DNA from: Plutella xylostella
Taxonomy: Eukaryota; Arthropoda; Insecta; Lepidoptera; Plutellidae
Reading direction: 5' to 3'
Length of the DNA: 64,000 nt
Assembly (NCBI RefSeq): GCF_932276165.1
Contig: NC_063992.1
Span: 8,008,001 to 8,072,000, forward strand
The notes below the pieces were generated by a model, which made no database searches, had not been told where the DNA came from, and saw only the letters and a list, made by a program, of their open reading frames with translations. Shown here piece by piece: positions 39,719 to 51,735 of the stretch; the stretch's first letter is position 1, and each line of letters begins with the position of its first letter. Both the position numbers and the translations under genes were made by a program.

Positions 39719-42106
39719 ACGTAACGTAAGCATTTGACAATGCAATGTTTTAACATTAAAAAGTCTAACCCCTATGTCGCATATTACAACCAATATTACA
39801 ACGTAACAAATAATATAAAATAAAATGCCTCCGTTTGTCTCCCGTAGGCTGTGTGGGAGAGCCATGAAATATGGCGCGGGCGTCTTAGCACAGCTGACTC
39901 GTGTGGCCGCGGTGGCCTTATAAGACGCTATTAGTCATGGGGTCGCCTGTTTGCGATGTTCTATTGTTTTCTCGGATAGGGATACGGTATTCCGCTCCGT
40001 TTTACTGTATTATGGTTTCTGTTACTAAGTAGGTATACATTTAGTATCACTTGGGTATCTTGGCACAAGATCGGATGAATCCATTTTGAGTACTTTGTAG
40101 TAAGTATAGGAGAGAATGATAAATGTAACGTACATTATTCAATTATCCTCATTACAAATGTCGTAGGCCAATATGTAACCTTATACACAACAGATGCCGA
40201 CAGATTACTTCAGAATTGATGCTACCTACATCAAGCAAGACAATACATAAATCGATTTTATATTAAGTATATATTTTTTGTTTGGTGTAAATAAAATGTA
40301 TTGTATTGTATTTTATTGTAATCCAACGATATCAATGCGAAAAACCATTCAGTTTCAGGTAACAGAATCAGTTTCCACCAAGCTATCAATCGGGCCCACA
40401 AACAAGACTCAATCACTTGAATACTTCTCAGAACAGAAGTTATAAAAGGCGAATCCTAGCGGTTCAATTAAACCGAATGGCTGCAGTTGCGATTCCGGGA
40501 TAATATAAACTTAATTAATTCACCGCTCTCACCGCAGACACTTGGTTACTATAAAACAGGAATAATGCGACTGCGACATCGGAACTAAAAGGGGTTATTC
40601 TCAAGACGGAGGACTGAGGAGTTAGGTATAAACTCACCGTGGCCCCGCGCCCCGTGCCGAAGTTACGAGTATTAATCGGCGATAATGATAAATAAATGGA
40701 AAATGGACGTAAATTGTAACGTGCGTGGTCACGTACAACTTTTAGGTACAATATTAATATTAATAATTACAATATTAATACATATATGAGATATAGCTCC
40801 CGATCAAGTCACTTCTTTAACATTCAAACCGTCCATTGGAGCTTTGTGGTCGCAGACACACTTAGAAATTGTAACTCACCACATTGTCACACGTTACACA
40901 ACATTCTTGAATTTTAAAAGTGCTTGAAACGTTTCTGTAGATTATAGTCCTGGGTAGGTACTTTAATTTCACCAACATATTCCTCAGTCTCATTCTGTCG
41001 ATTTAACCGCAACAGTCTCAACCGTAGAAGTCGCCTGAAACGCACAATCTGAAGTAATGTTCCTGAGTTAACGTTCCGTTCTAAAGAATTGATAGTGGCA
41101 GCTCCCCGTAAATTTGAAAGGGAGGCTGAGTCGCGCCACAAAACGGCCTCATAAAGCTACGGCTAAATAAAAAACGCGTACCGCATAAATCGTGACACAA
41201 TCGCTATGTAGTTACAGAATCGACCTCCGCGTACTGTTTTACGACTGAACTTTATAGTTTTACTCTAATTGAGTTCTTTATCTCTGTCTTAGTCTTAACG
41301 ATCTGATAAAATTGCGAAAGAAAATTAATAGATACTTACTAGCTTTTGACGGCGAGCTTCGCATCGCCTTGAGAGTACCTATAACTTACCGTGTAAATAA
41401 TTTTCTTTTATCACATTTTTAACTGCCACGATATGTTATTTCTAAACTCTTTAAGTAAGTTTGTATATGGAACTGTAAGTACCTATGTATATGTTTATAT
41501 TTCATGTACAGAACGTGGCTGTTTAGATTTAGATCACAACAGTTTTCCCTTTGATCATATTCTCCATTCACCTCAGTTGAGCGTTTTCCTTGGGTTACTG
41601 TAAAACATTAATAAGCGTTACGTTGGTTATAAATAGCCTTCTTCAAGGTTTGCTTAAAAATATTTTAAGTACTTACCTAAATATTTCGTATTCTTAGAGA
41701 TATATCTCTCCACCTAAGTAAAAGCTAGATAAGTATAATAAAAATAGATCATTCATTATGTTTTCTTGGAAGTGTCTCTCTCTTGCTACATCAGTCTGTC
41801 CCATGATGTGATGAATGAGGCTAGACATTCATGCGGTTAACACGAAAAGTCTATAATGCCCTCAACGGACCTCATGAGTACTAGGTACATAAGTATTTAC
41901 ACTCTTCATAAATTCAAGAAAATATTCTATTGCTTAGGAATTTCCAACTGGGGTTTCTAATTTATTTAGCCGAAATTCTATCACTAAATCAGGAAGAGGT
42001 AGCCGCAACCAAATAGGCAATCTACTAAAAGACGCCCCGCGGCGAGTCACCCCACGAGTAGGTACAGACAGAGCCACATTATACCAGGCGCAAGTACAAG
42101 TAGCTG

Positions 42107-42403
42107 TGGGGTCACTCTCGAAGACGAAAAACAAAGTTTTAGAACGCGAGATTCATTTTAATATAATATACATAAGTACCGATATATTTTTCTTTTGTAG
42201 TTTTCAATTGTTTAAATTAAGACCGACGCCTTATCTCTATTGTGTACGCCTCATGGCAAAGCATGGCATGTTCTAACTTACATACAAGACCATTGTTACT
42301 AACCTGTGGTTATGCAAATAAATTGAAATAGAAATCTCGTTGCAACGTGCCATCGAACAACGGCTCTTATTCGTACATTTTTCGCCAGTATACAGTAACC
42401 CTC
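42107..42403 (-). repeat. GGGGGTCACTC MITE family, copy 6, split by an insertion
   Basis: The left part (42107-42150) reads TGGGGTCACTCTCGAAGACG then AGTTTTAGAACGCGAG. The right part (42336-42403) reads CTCGTTGCAACGTGCC, CGGCTCTTATTCG and CAGTATACAGTAACCCTC. Between them lie about 185 bp of unrelated AT-rich sequence (42151-42335). CTG flanks the whole unit on both sides (42104-42106, 42404-42406), showing that the halves belong to one insertion. Confidence 0.8.
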
Positions 42404-43106
42404 CTGCACATTTATACCGTTTCAGATAACATCTCCGTCGTCGAAGAATTAAGGGCACCGAGTCAAAAGTGCCTTACAATATTAGGATGTTAACCGCCGA
42501 AGCTGCTTTGCATAATTTAGCCATTCATTCATTCGTTCGTTCAGGGGTTCCATGATCTCGAGGGGTGGAGAACGTATGCTCTGATTTTAAATCTTTAATG
42601 CGTTAATTGAGAGATTGGGTTTCTTGAATTTCCCGCCTGGAAATATCGTAGATACGTTGGTATTTTTTCCAATAGGATTGCATCTTGGATCTTGGACCAC
42701 AATAAAAATAAAAAACGAATACTTACTCACTTATTGTTAACAGACATTTAATACTGGGGACACCAACCTTTCAATTTTGTGTAACCGAATGTAATTATGA
42801 ACAAAATATTACAAGAAATCACTCACTCTTAAAAAAATGTATAAAAAATACTTGCAGTAGCAGATCAGGGATCAGATAAAGTTAACAGACCCAGTAAAGC
42901 GTTATGCCGCGTAAAATGATAAAGTAACAAAAGACATGCATAATTCATATTATGTATCACAGCACATTCTTAATCTTTCCACCCCCGTGTCGGCTCAACC
43001 GACTTGCCACATAAAAACGAACGACCGGCTCATTTATATCATCTGTTTACTAACTTGCGCGGATTTGGAAGGTTTCCCACTAACTGAGGTTATATTGTAA
43101 CTATAA

Positions 43107-43268
43107 GGCGGACCCTAGACCTACAATAATATTGTGCAATATATTTATTGTGCAATAAGTTTTGCATCCAAATGACGTTTGCGCAATCTTCAATATTAAC
43201 CCTAGATGATGAATTATATTGTACAATTGTCAATATTGCGCAATATAATTGATTGTCTAGGGGCCGCC
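43107..43268. repeat. Foldback MITE with TAA target duplication
   Basis: GGCGGACCCTAGAC at the left and GTCTAGGGGCCGCC at the right are inverted copies (one mismatch), with further inverted ATATTGTGCAATAT-type sequence inside. TAA flanks both sides (43104-43106, 43269-43271), the TWA duplication of PIF/Harbinger elements. Confidence 0.82.
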
Positions 43269-45239
43269 TAATATAGAGTTACTTATCATGAGCCTGTTTA
43301 GAAGTAAGGTTAGAAAACAATAATCTGCAAACATAAAAATTATGAAGCGTATAATTCAGTGTAGGTACCTACGTCACCGTAGACAAGGATTGACTAATTA
43401 TATCTAAGCGCTAAAAACGCTTCAGGCAAAATCTCAACCACTTAACCAAACCAAGTGTTTGAAATCTGAATCTCTTTATTTATTTGTCCCTTTTTCGGCG
43501 GATGAAACCGTTGTAGAGGCCTCATGTAGCAAAGCTTGCATCTTAATGGGCCACATAATAAATCTACGGAAACCCATAAATACTCGTATATTGCATTATT
43601 TCGCTAACCATTTTCACTTTGTTACAGTTCTTTGTTCAACACGAGATGACATTTTCCTCTTTCCCCCAGTTTTACATTTTTTCCTTGACTTTTAAAACAG
43701 ATTCCCTATAAACCGCTTTTTCCTGTGAAATAAATGCCTTGAAAGGTTGCTTGGGGTTGCTATGGGTTAGGGTTTAGCTGGGGATTAAATACCGTTTTAT
43801 GTAACGGGAATTTTATATTTTTTACGTAAATAATAATTTATATTATGTACCTATTCAATTGTAAAGGGGTTACATGCAGGTGTAGATGTACATCGTACAT
43901 AGAGGTAGTCTGGAAGAGATTACTTTTAGCAATAAGACCGCTAATTGTATCATATATACCTGTTTGTAATTCAGATTTTTGTGCAATAAAGTTATCTACA
44001 TATATTATCTATAATAAATCTTGTAAGCACAGCACATTTTTCACCTCCACATTGTTTATAGTGAGTCAACATGTAAGCAGCTTTATGTATAACTAGTAGG
44101 TATATCCCTATGTATAAGCCACGTACCTACACATAATTTAAGCTTTCGAATCAATACACTTTTTACGTGTTGACCTTAAAATATTACGTTCGATTTAGTA
44201 CAAAGGTAAACATCATCATAAGGCCTCGACAGATCGCTGCTCCGCAGCTTCAAAATGATAAACCACTTTTATGCGACTTTGTTCAGGCACGTTTATCATA
44301 AAAGAGCACGGAATATTTTATGTGGGACGCCCGTCGCAATCACTTCCTGATTGATAGGGTGCGCGCTCGTAAACAACCACGACAGAAATGAGGCCTACGT
44401 AATTTGCGAAACGATTTCGACTGCCACCATCACGACCAAAAAAAAAGAAAAATATTAATTCCAAATTCAAACGTGGGGAGCGTGCGGCTGAAGCGTCTCA
44501 ACCCGAGGACCCAATGTTACGATAACATCTCTTTGACTGTGGCTTTATACAGTTATCTTGTCGCGAAACATGCGGGCTCCAGACTCAAAAGAACGGCTTA
44601 CTGCTTACTGCCGTCAATCAGTGTAATAGCGGGTTTATATCGGAGAATTTTGCAGCTTAGCGCCATCTATGGCGCGAAACGGTGCTTATAACGTTTCATT
44701 ATCCGGGTTTAATTTTATACATGAACGCACCCGCACCGTCACGATCGCTGCACTCCCGGCTGCCCCAATTTTACGCAATTTGCTTAAATCTTGTCGCCAA
44801 GAAAATATTCGTGGGAGAGGTATTCGTCGTATCCGCGAGGTGGATCCCCGCTGCCGCCGCCGCCGTCGTTTCGCCCGCGGGCCGCGACGACTGATAGAGT
44901 TGGGAACCCCAGACCCAGACCCAAATTAACATCAACATAAATATAACTAGGCCACCTTTTTGGGTATTTAGATTGGTTTATTAAATAGAAAACTATTTTC
45001 AGTGACTAAATTTTGTCTAGTCTAGTCCATGTATATTGTATACTTACATAGCTTATACAAACAGAATTCTCTACGCTATGATTAAACCACTAACCAAAAC
45101 CTACTCACCGCCCCTCTATCACACACAACAAATGGTCATAAAAATAAAATATTGATGTTTCAATTTATCAATGTTAGTCCTGCAGGATTGTGTACAATAA
45201 TCCGGTGCATATTACGAATGACAGTTTAAAGCTGGCTCC

Positions 45240-45269
45240 CGGCGGCGGCGGCGGCGGCGGCGCGGCGCG
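45240..45269 (+). repeat. (GGC)n microsatellite in intron 2
   Basis: A run of GGC triplets followed by GCGCGGCGCGG, in a short GC-rich patch. Not in a coding exon of the recognised gene. Confidence 0.8.
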
Positions 45270-45655
45270 GTATCGCAGTCGCAGGGTCGCCCGACTGTCA
45301 CTAGGCTTTAGGGATTTACCCGTCAACCGCGACAAAATGGCGGCAATAGTATCGCCGTTCGATTCGATGCACACAGACGTTATAAATGAACTTGATAGTG
45401 AAAAGGATTATTTTATTAGATACACCTACTCTAATACCTAATTAATAAAATTGCAAAGTAGTCGACCCGATCCGAAAGTTGTACGGTTTCATAAAAGGAC
45501 CATTATCCATCTTGAGATGAAGTGAGAGTGTGCTTGTAGAGAACACGCTCGCAGGGTTCGAACTGGTTCTAGGCTTTTTAAGATATGGCTGATTCTCCGA
45601 TAGTATATTATACCGATTACAAATTTATATTAATGTATTAGATACTTAAGTACTG

Positions 45656-45990
45656 GAGCGGTGGTAGCTCAGTCGGGTAAGCGCCCGCTTCTCACGCCAG
45701 AGATGCGGGTTCGAATCCCGGCGCTGCAATGTACCAATGAGTTCTTTTCTGAATTTAAGTACAATGTATACCATCGCTCTTACGGTGAAGGAAAACATCG
45801 TGAGGAAACCTGCATATCTAGATTTAGCACATCTAGATATGTGAACCCACCAACCCGCAGTGGACCAGCGTGGTGGGAAATGGTCCAAGCTTAGGAAGGC
45901 AGTTTAGACCTTGGGGATATGCACAAAGGTTCCATTCGAGAGAGCCAGGTGCAGGTACTGAAACCCCCACAGAGAATAGAATAGAATAGA
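45656..45990 (+). mobile_element. tRNA-derived SINE (forward), GAATA-tail family
   Basis: GAGCGGTGGTAGCTCAGTCG (A-box region), B box GGTTCGAATCC at 45708-45718, the body ATCGTGAGGAAACCTGCATA and CACCAACCCGCAGTGGACCA, and a terminal (GAATA)n tail. The body is a widespread lepidopteran SINE/LINE tail in my recollection. The tRNA-like head no longer pairs at the acceptor stem, so it is not a tRNA gene. It matches 13451-13772 closely in reverse. Confidence 0.9.
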
Positions 45991-45994
45991 CACT

Positions 45995-46660
45995 TAATGA
46001 ATAGTGGGGTTTACTAAATAATAATATTTATTGGTTGTCCAGAGTGAACACTGACGAGGAACAGGATCTCTCACCTCTTGCTTGCCTTCATTGGCTGGCT
46101 TGAGTGGTGTACCGCTAGAGCAGAAATGCTCGGAGGAAGGAAGTATATCCAGTAAGTGCTTGTAGGGGTCTTGACCGGCATCCGCGATTGCTCTGAGAGC
46201 CTTGGTATACCTCTCCACCCTCAGCACCTCATGCCATGTTGCCCCCTTGTTGCTACGTCACTGTAATGTGCTAGCGACTGTTTTGGGGGGCCCATTTAAT
46301 TTGTGTGCGAGTCACCCCCTGCCTTTTTATCCGTATGTGAAACATATAGGTCCAGGCAGGGGCCATAGTCCTTCCATAGTCCCAGATACCCAGTCCATTT
46401 AGCACCCCATTCCATAACCCTGTATTAGTTTTCTCCACCGGGGATTTTCCTTGGGTTCACTTCTATAGTTTTCGCAGGGAAAATCGTCGGTTAGTGTCAC
46501 ATTTCATATAGATTAATGTTGTCAAAAGAGCCTCTACATGTTGGCTTCGGCCCCATGCACGCCTTCCAAATGCCCGGGACCCCATGGTCCCGAGATGGTA
46601 ACGACACAACATAATAATAATAATAAATAATAAATATATTTATTTTCAGACCACATAGTC
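45995..46660 (-). repeat. Unclassified dispersed repeat candidate
   Basis: This block lies between the SINE tail at 45990 and an (AAT)n-rich stretch at about 46610-46640. On the minus strand it reads GGGACCATGGGGTCCCGGGC, AATCCCCGGTGGAGAAAAC and GGCAGGGGGTGACTCGC, and carries a 77-codon open frame (45994-46227). The phrasing looks like retroelement sequence but I cannot assign a family, and the boundaries are approximate. Confidence 0.35.
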
Positions 46661-46803
46661 CATAGTAAGTGTTAGTAACAATGAATCTTAATACTGTAAA
46701 TAAAGATAATGCCAATGGGCGTTAGTTTTCGTGTTTTTCTATGACACCTATAACGTGTTATTATCCCACCCAAAAGAGTGAGTCTAATCTCCCCAATGCA
46801 CCT

Positions 46804-46839
46804 CTGACTGACTGACTGACTGACTGACTGACTGACTGA
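46804..46839 (+). repeat. (CTGA)n microsatellite
   Basis: About nine uninterrupted CTGA units lie between CACCT and ATTACTG. Confidence 0.9.
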
Positions 46840-47939
46840 ATTACTGATTAGAGTGTTAGGCCGCGTTTCCACTGGTGATGTACAGTGCGAGGAATGCTAA
46901 ACTATTGGTGTCTTGTGGAAACGCAGCCTTATACTACACACTAACGTTGGTAATAGTAACAGGTGCCTCTATTTCGTACAATAATAAACAAGTATATAAA
47001 TATAAGTAATGCAATAAATAAACTTGATAATTTCATATTGAACACCGCAGTTATCCCAATTCCCAATTAGGTGCGACCACAAATTAATTACAACCCTCAA
47101 GCACCTCAACTATCATGTAATAAACCAATTGAATAATTATGGTTGCAACAATTTCAATCAAAATTTTCATTAATTATTTACACTGACCGTAGTTATTCTT
47201 TTGTTAGGTGAAAACACCTATTATCTTATTAGATCACCATCATGACTTTATAATATTTATATTATATTAAATGAGTGAGTTATAATTATAATGTAAAACA
47301 CTCGGAGTAACATTAGGTATACCCATCACCCAAAAATAACAAATTCGGTTCAGCCGTTTGGAGGCTACAGAACTACAGACAAATACACAGATACACATGA
47401 ATGTTGTTTATTCGACGTTAAATTTTATTACATAGTCATAATATTAGTCTACCACCATTTCACAAAGACTCTGTCCCTAAAGATACGAAATGGCTTAGAA
47501 ACTCCTTGAGCCAAAACTTATAATACCCCTCTTTTTCCGTCGGTCGTTAAAATTAGATAATAATGTTGATGCCGACTGTACTTTACCGTACACTCGTCAG
47601 CACAAGTTTCGTAATTCAGCCTCAGCCGCCACGCACTGTGTAATTACTCTGAAATCAATTAGACAATATCTACGTGACTTCGGATCCTTCGTGAGATTTA
47701 CCCTGAATTCAGGAGAGGCGATCAAAATCCATAATATTATAAGATTTAGCTATAAAGGCAGCCTACGTAATGAATAATATTACTCTTTTTTTTTTTATAA
47801 ATTATGCAATTTTATACCTTTATTATTTCTTAACGGTTCTAAAGCCTTACTATCGCCATAATTATGTATCTACGTTTTCCGCTACCCACCACGGCCCGCA
47901 CTCTGCGGTCTGAATAGGTCCTGAAATGCATTGATCGTC

Positions 47940-48055
47940 ATCATCACGACCCATCATGTCGCCACTGCTGGGGCACGGGTCTCCTTCCAACGAAGGACGG
48001 GTTTTAGGCCTAGTCCACCACGCTGGCCTATTGCAGGATGGTGGACAGTTGCAGG
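47940..48055 (+). repeat. Lepidopteran repeat fragment next to exon 3
   Basis: CATGTCGCCACTGCTGGGGC, ACGGGTCTCCTTCCAACGAA and TAGTCCACCACGCTGGCC are hallmarks of a very common lepidopteran repeat (a LINE or SINE 3' part). It ends about 45 bases before the exon 3 acceptor AG. Confidence 0.75.
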
Positions 48056-48102
48056 TTGGTGTTGGTTGTTTCCTTATTTAACCTCTACTTCCTCTTCCCC
48101 AG

Positions 48103-48306
48103 GTGAAGGTCATGCTGCGGGTGGGCGCGGCCGGCGAGGGTCCCTTCACCAGCGGCTCCCAGACCTTCTCGCTGGACAAGCGCAAGAAGCAGGTGACCCT
48201 GTGCGAGGCCAGCGCGGCCCCCGTGGCCCCTGAGGACAGGAAGCTGGGCGTGGCCGCGCCCAAGATGTTCGCCTTTGATGCGATCTTTTCGCAGGATGAT
48301 GCTCAG
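48103..48306 (+). CDS. Kif26: Kif26 exon 3 (start of motor domain, residues 77-144)
   Basis: The acceptor is CTTCCTCTTCCCCAG|GTGAAG and the donor is CAG|GTAAAT. Both ends are phase 0 and the exon is 204 nt. It opens with VKVMLRVGAAGEGPF, the first beta-strand of a kinesin motor. It continues through SLDKRKKQVTLCE, equivalent to the 'DPRKKQITL' segment of KIF26, and ends in APKMFAFDAIFSQDDAQ, the F-x-F-D-x-V/I-F strand and turn that precede the P-loop helix in all kinesins. The spelling 'PKMFAFDA.F.QD' is distinctive for KIF26. The codons are GC-ending, unlike the flanking intron. A fragment of a common lepidopteran repeat ends only a few tens of bases before the acceptor. Confidence 0.93.
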
Positions 48307-49863
48307 GTAAATTTAATGAACATAATAACAATAAACATCTTAAATATGCTCAGGTTATTCAGTATTCAGCCTGCCATGATATCATACTGAAATTCTCTAG
48401 AGGTATATAAAAATATACCGACACTAGGTAAATTAGCTCACAGGACTCGAGTAGGTACATGAAAAGAAAAACAAATAAACGCTCCGTACCGGCAAACCTA
48501 TTACTTATTCACTACACTATTCCAGAAAGAAATAGTACGCGAGCAAGCCATGGAAACCACCGCGTATAAAGAAACTTTAAAATGCTTTCTACTTTATTAC
48601 TATTGGGGGTTTGAATTTAAAACAATATGCACGTAATAAAATGATTCGATAGCGTTGCAGCTCCCGGCACGCGCCCACTGTCCCTCGACGCCGAAGCGAG
48701 TCTACAAAATATTGTGTCTGAAAAGTCCTTAGAGAAAGTTCTGAAAGCAAAAACTACAACTCCTCGTACATGTTTACTAGAGAATCATTTAGATCGCTTC
48801 TAGCTCAGGGAAACTTCTTTTGCGGCAGTCTGTTAAAGTAGGAATAAAACTTTGTATGAAGTGCGGCGCGGTCGTCGCCACGTTGCACCAAACACAACGA
48901 ATTTTATGCACCGAAAACTCCCCGGCGCCAGCTGGGAATTTTCATGTTTAAATTGTTTCACGTCGGAATTCTCCGGAATACTTTCGAAAAATTCCCTTTT
49001 ATCATAATATTTTTGAAGCGAACATCCGGATGTAGAAGCTCGTATCGATTTAATCGACAAACTTTCGCGTAGTCGCATAGTTCCCTTTAATAAAGGCCGG
49101 CAGTTTTTTACAAAAATGTATCCGCTTGCGTAACGTTGATCGAGGCTTAGTCCAAATCTTTTAGATTCCACTATTTTCTTTTATTCCTACGCTACACAGA
49201 ATGCCCTACCCTGCTAGTTCAGATAAAACAGATGCTATTTCCATTTAGCCTAGCTAACTGAACAGCCAAATGAAACAAAAACACGACGCCTGATGGTAAC
49301 AAAATACGCCGAGTGACTAAAGCTTATACCGCGTTTATCCAGAAGATTTACATTAAGTATCTAATTTGCACGTGAGGATTTGCATGCAAAGCATATAACC
49401 ATAATTTATACGTTTACATTCTACAGTCACATAGTGCATTCCCGCAATCCCATTAATTTGGCCTAATCCTCTTTATGTAGTGCTATACGCAGGCGTACAT
49501 TAGGCGCGAGCTGCCGGAACGATGCTTTAATTCCGCCAGAATTTGTCCCAATGAATGGCAGATAATCACTTGACAGTCGAAGTTATAATTCGTTTTGCGA
49601 CGCTCTCATTGTTCCTAAACCTTAATTAACGACTTTATAACCCCCTCCATCTCATGTCGATACAGTTCCTTTCGAAATCAATAGAGCCAAAAGCAAAACC
49701 AATGTAAGTCCCCAAATAATGACCATCGTTGGTGACCAGGTTATGCGGAAGAGAGATAGATTCGTCAAATAAGTCTCCGTCATTTAGCGTAGTTCCCGTT
49801 GTCTCCTGACACGAGCTGAGCCGGGCTTACCTCACCGCGTATCTACCGGGCCAGTGACAGCTC

Positions 49864-50001
49864 GGGAGGGTCACTCTATACTGACGAAAAACGAATGAAC
49901 GAAAGCTGTCGTGTAATCGGCTCGTCAATACAACGAGGTAGAGTCGTGGCTCGCGCAGCGGCGCTCCGAAACTTAGTTTTTAGTGTTAGGGAGTGACCCC
50001 C
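49864..50001 (+). repeat. GGGGGTCACTC MITE family, copy 7 (best preserved)
   Basis: Reads GGGAGGGTCACTCTATACTG through GCTGTCGTGTAATCGG, GTCGTGGCTCGCGCAGCGGC and GCTCCGAAACTTAG to TTAGGGAGTGACCCCC. The termini are inverted (GGGTCACTC / GAGTGACCC). CAG occurs on the left at 49858-49860 and on the right at 50002-50004, with four extra bases at the left end. It serves as reference copy for the family in this window. Confidence 0.85.
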
Positions 50002-50491
50002 CAGAAGTAGTACCATCGAGATATTTGCACCAACTTCCATTCGGCTATTTCTGTTCTGATGCTGACAAATATGTGTTTACATGAGGTATAGCGCCGATGT
50101 GGAAAAAATCCCATACTCCTATGGATAGTCTAATTAAGATACTTCTCTGAATATGGTAGCAACCGGAATATTAATCTTAACTGTTACAAGTAAGCAAATA
50201 CTGCATGTTACCGGTAACATTTATCAATCAGAACCCCTGAAGCCGGTGATTTCCGGCAATTGATCACAGTTCGACGGTGGGCGGCGTTGGGCGGCGCTGG
50301 GCGGGCGCCTGACAGCCGCTTATCCCGGCTGACCGTGTCACAGCCCAGCGACAGGACTAGACAGGACACCTATCACGGCTATCTGACTCTAGGTATCACG
50401 AGCCGCGTCACAGTTCTAGATTTTAATGAGTGCACGATAGCAGCGAATGGAAATACTGTTAATACAAGTACCTACATACATACATTATGCT

Positions 50492-50560
50492 CACAACTGT
50501 AGTAATCCCCGAAGGGGCAGTCAGAGCTGACTCGCAAGCAAGCCACCCGCTCTGTACATT
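50492..50560 (+). repeat. CCCCGAAGGGG-type dispersed repeat fragment
   Basis: TAATCCCCGAAGGGGCAGTC, GCTGACTCGCAAGCAAGCC and ACCCGC, again preceded by TACATACATACAT. Closely similar to 14692-14790. Confidence 0.65.
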
Positions 50561-50959
50561 TTAATGCAAGTAAAAATCCTGAAAGAAATCTTAATTCAAG
50601 CATGAAATAGAAAAAAAGCGTTTTGTATCTAAATAACGTCCGATATAAGTATGAGGCAGAAGTTTTTTTTTTATGTATTTTATTTATACAGCGATAAGGG
50701 AACAATGAATAAATATAAAATATGTATTAAGATAGGCTGTGCATCCGACTGGGCCGTACTAGGCCGGTGTGCCAGATACATAATTGTGCATCCACCCTCG
50801 AAACGAGCGGGCTTTAAAAGGTCACCTTCTCATAACTCCTTGGTATAAAACTGTGTTTATATTGATAACATAACATTAACTCAAGCGAGAATGCATCTCT
50901 TCAACTTTACAATCGTAGGATTGAATTTAAGACACACACGCACTCACGCCTTGTACTAA

Positions 50960-51050
50960 TGTACTCCCTTGCGGGGTAGGCAGAGGTGCATTGCTGCACC
51001 CACTTTTCGCCAGAGTGTTATGTTAGTCCCAATGTAATAGGGGGCGGGAA
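50960..51050 (+). repeat. Related lepidopteran repeat fragment (GCACCCACTTTTCGCC)
   Basis: CTCCCTTGCGGGGTAGGCAG, GCACCCACTTTTCGCCAG, ATGTTAGTCCCAATG and TAATAGGGGGCGG occur in the order I recall from a very common lepidopteran repeat. Confidence 0.65.
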
Positions 51051-51735
51051 TTTAAGAAGTGATGACTATCTAAAATCTATCCGGTAAAATATTCGATGTC
51101 GAAAACTTCTAAGATCATGCCTTCAAACAGAGGCATGGTAGGATTTTAATAGTAACTATCTATATTGTTGATCGCGTTGCATAATATAAAATCTATAATG
51201 CAAACTCGCTCGTCGTACCCGTTCCCATTCTGGGTTGAAATCTCACAGCAACAATCCAAGCTTCTAGATTAAAACATAATCTCCCAGGTGGAAACCTAGA
51301 CATAAACACGCTCACACATAGAGCCAACAAAACCACTTAAATATTAAAGCAAAAGTACAAGACAACGAATACAAACAGAACGTACCCGGTATACAGGTAA
51401 CTCCGGTTAATGCCTTAAATTATTTAGGCAAATCTGCCACTTACATCGTGTTTACGTTACAAAGCCGCCTCTTGAACATTGAATGTAGTGGAAGTGCCCC
51501 AATTACTGCATTGTTTCAGCCTGTGCGAGTGTTAAGCCGCCACTAAACAGTCTGGGTAATCCGTACTAATATTTAATACTGTAAAATACGAATAACAGAA
51601 TAGATTTAGAGCCATGACTTTGTGTTTGTTTGTACGTATAGCAGGGTTACTGTATCGTAGTTTTTATGGAAAGCGAAGCTCTGAGTAAATAACAGATTGG
51701 AGTTAGTGATAAAGAACACAATGTTTGTAAAACAA

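Larger units (their letters stand above)
22723..48102 (+). other. Kif26 intron 2 (25.4 kb)
   Basis: The donor is AAG|GTTAGT and the acceptor TCTTCCCCAG|G. Contents in order: a SINE with perfect target duplication (22824), a direct segmental duplication (23964-26902 and 27354-30355) separated by a foldback element, a CRE-like cluster near 32.9 kb, MITE copies (34362, 42107, 43107), GC-rich spots near 36780-36850 and 45240-45270, a hAT-type element (37407), a 51-bp-arm palindrome (39568), a SINE (45656), an unclassified repeat (about 45995-46660), a (GACT)n run (46804) and a repeat fragment (about 47940-48055) just before exon 3. At about 47340-47400 there is a short 'ATTCGGTTCAGCCGTTT' repeat fragment. 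No second gene is recognisable in either strand. Confidence 0.6.

Noticed and set aside
45656..45730. tRNA gene call from good A and B boxes (also 13700-13772, 15974-16045, 23100-23199)
   Set aside because: All four have degenerate acceptor stems, are followed by non-tRNA bodies and simple-repeat tails, and are dispersed; they are SINE heads.
45994..46227. 77-codon minus-strand frame as a gene
   Set aside because: It lies in a probable dispersed repeat and has no start context, splice sites or domain to support a gene.
46804..46839. CRISPR-like short tandem repeat
   Set aside because: A plain CTGA microsatellite without spacers, in a eukaryotic intron.
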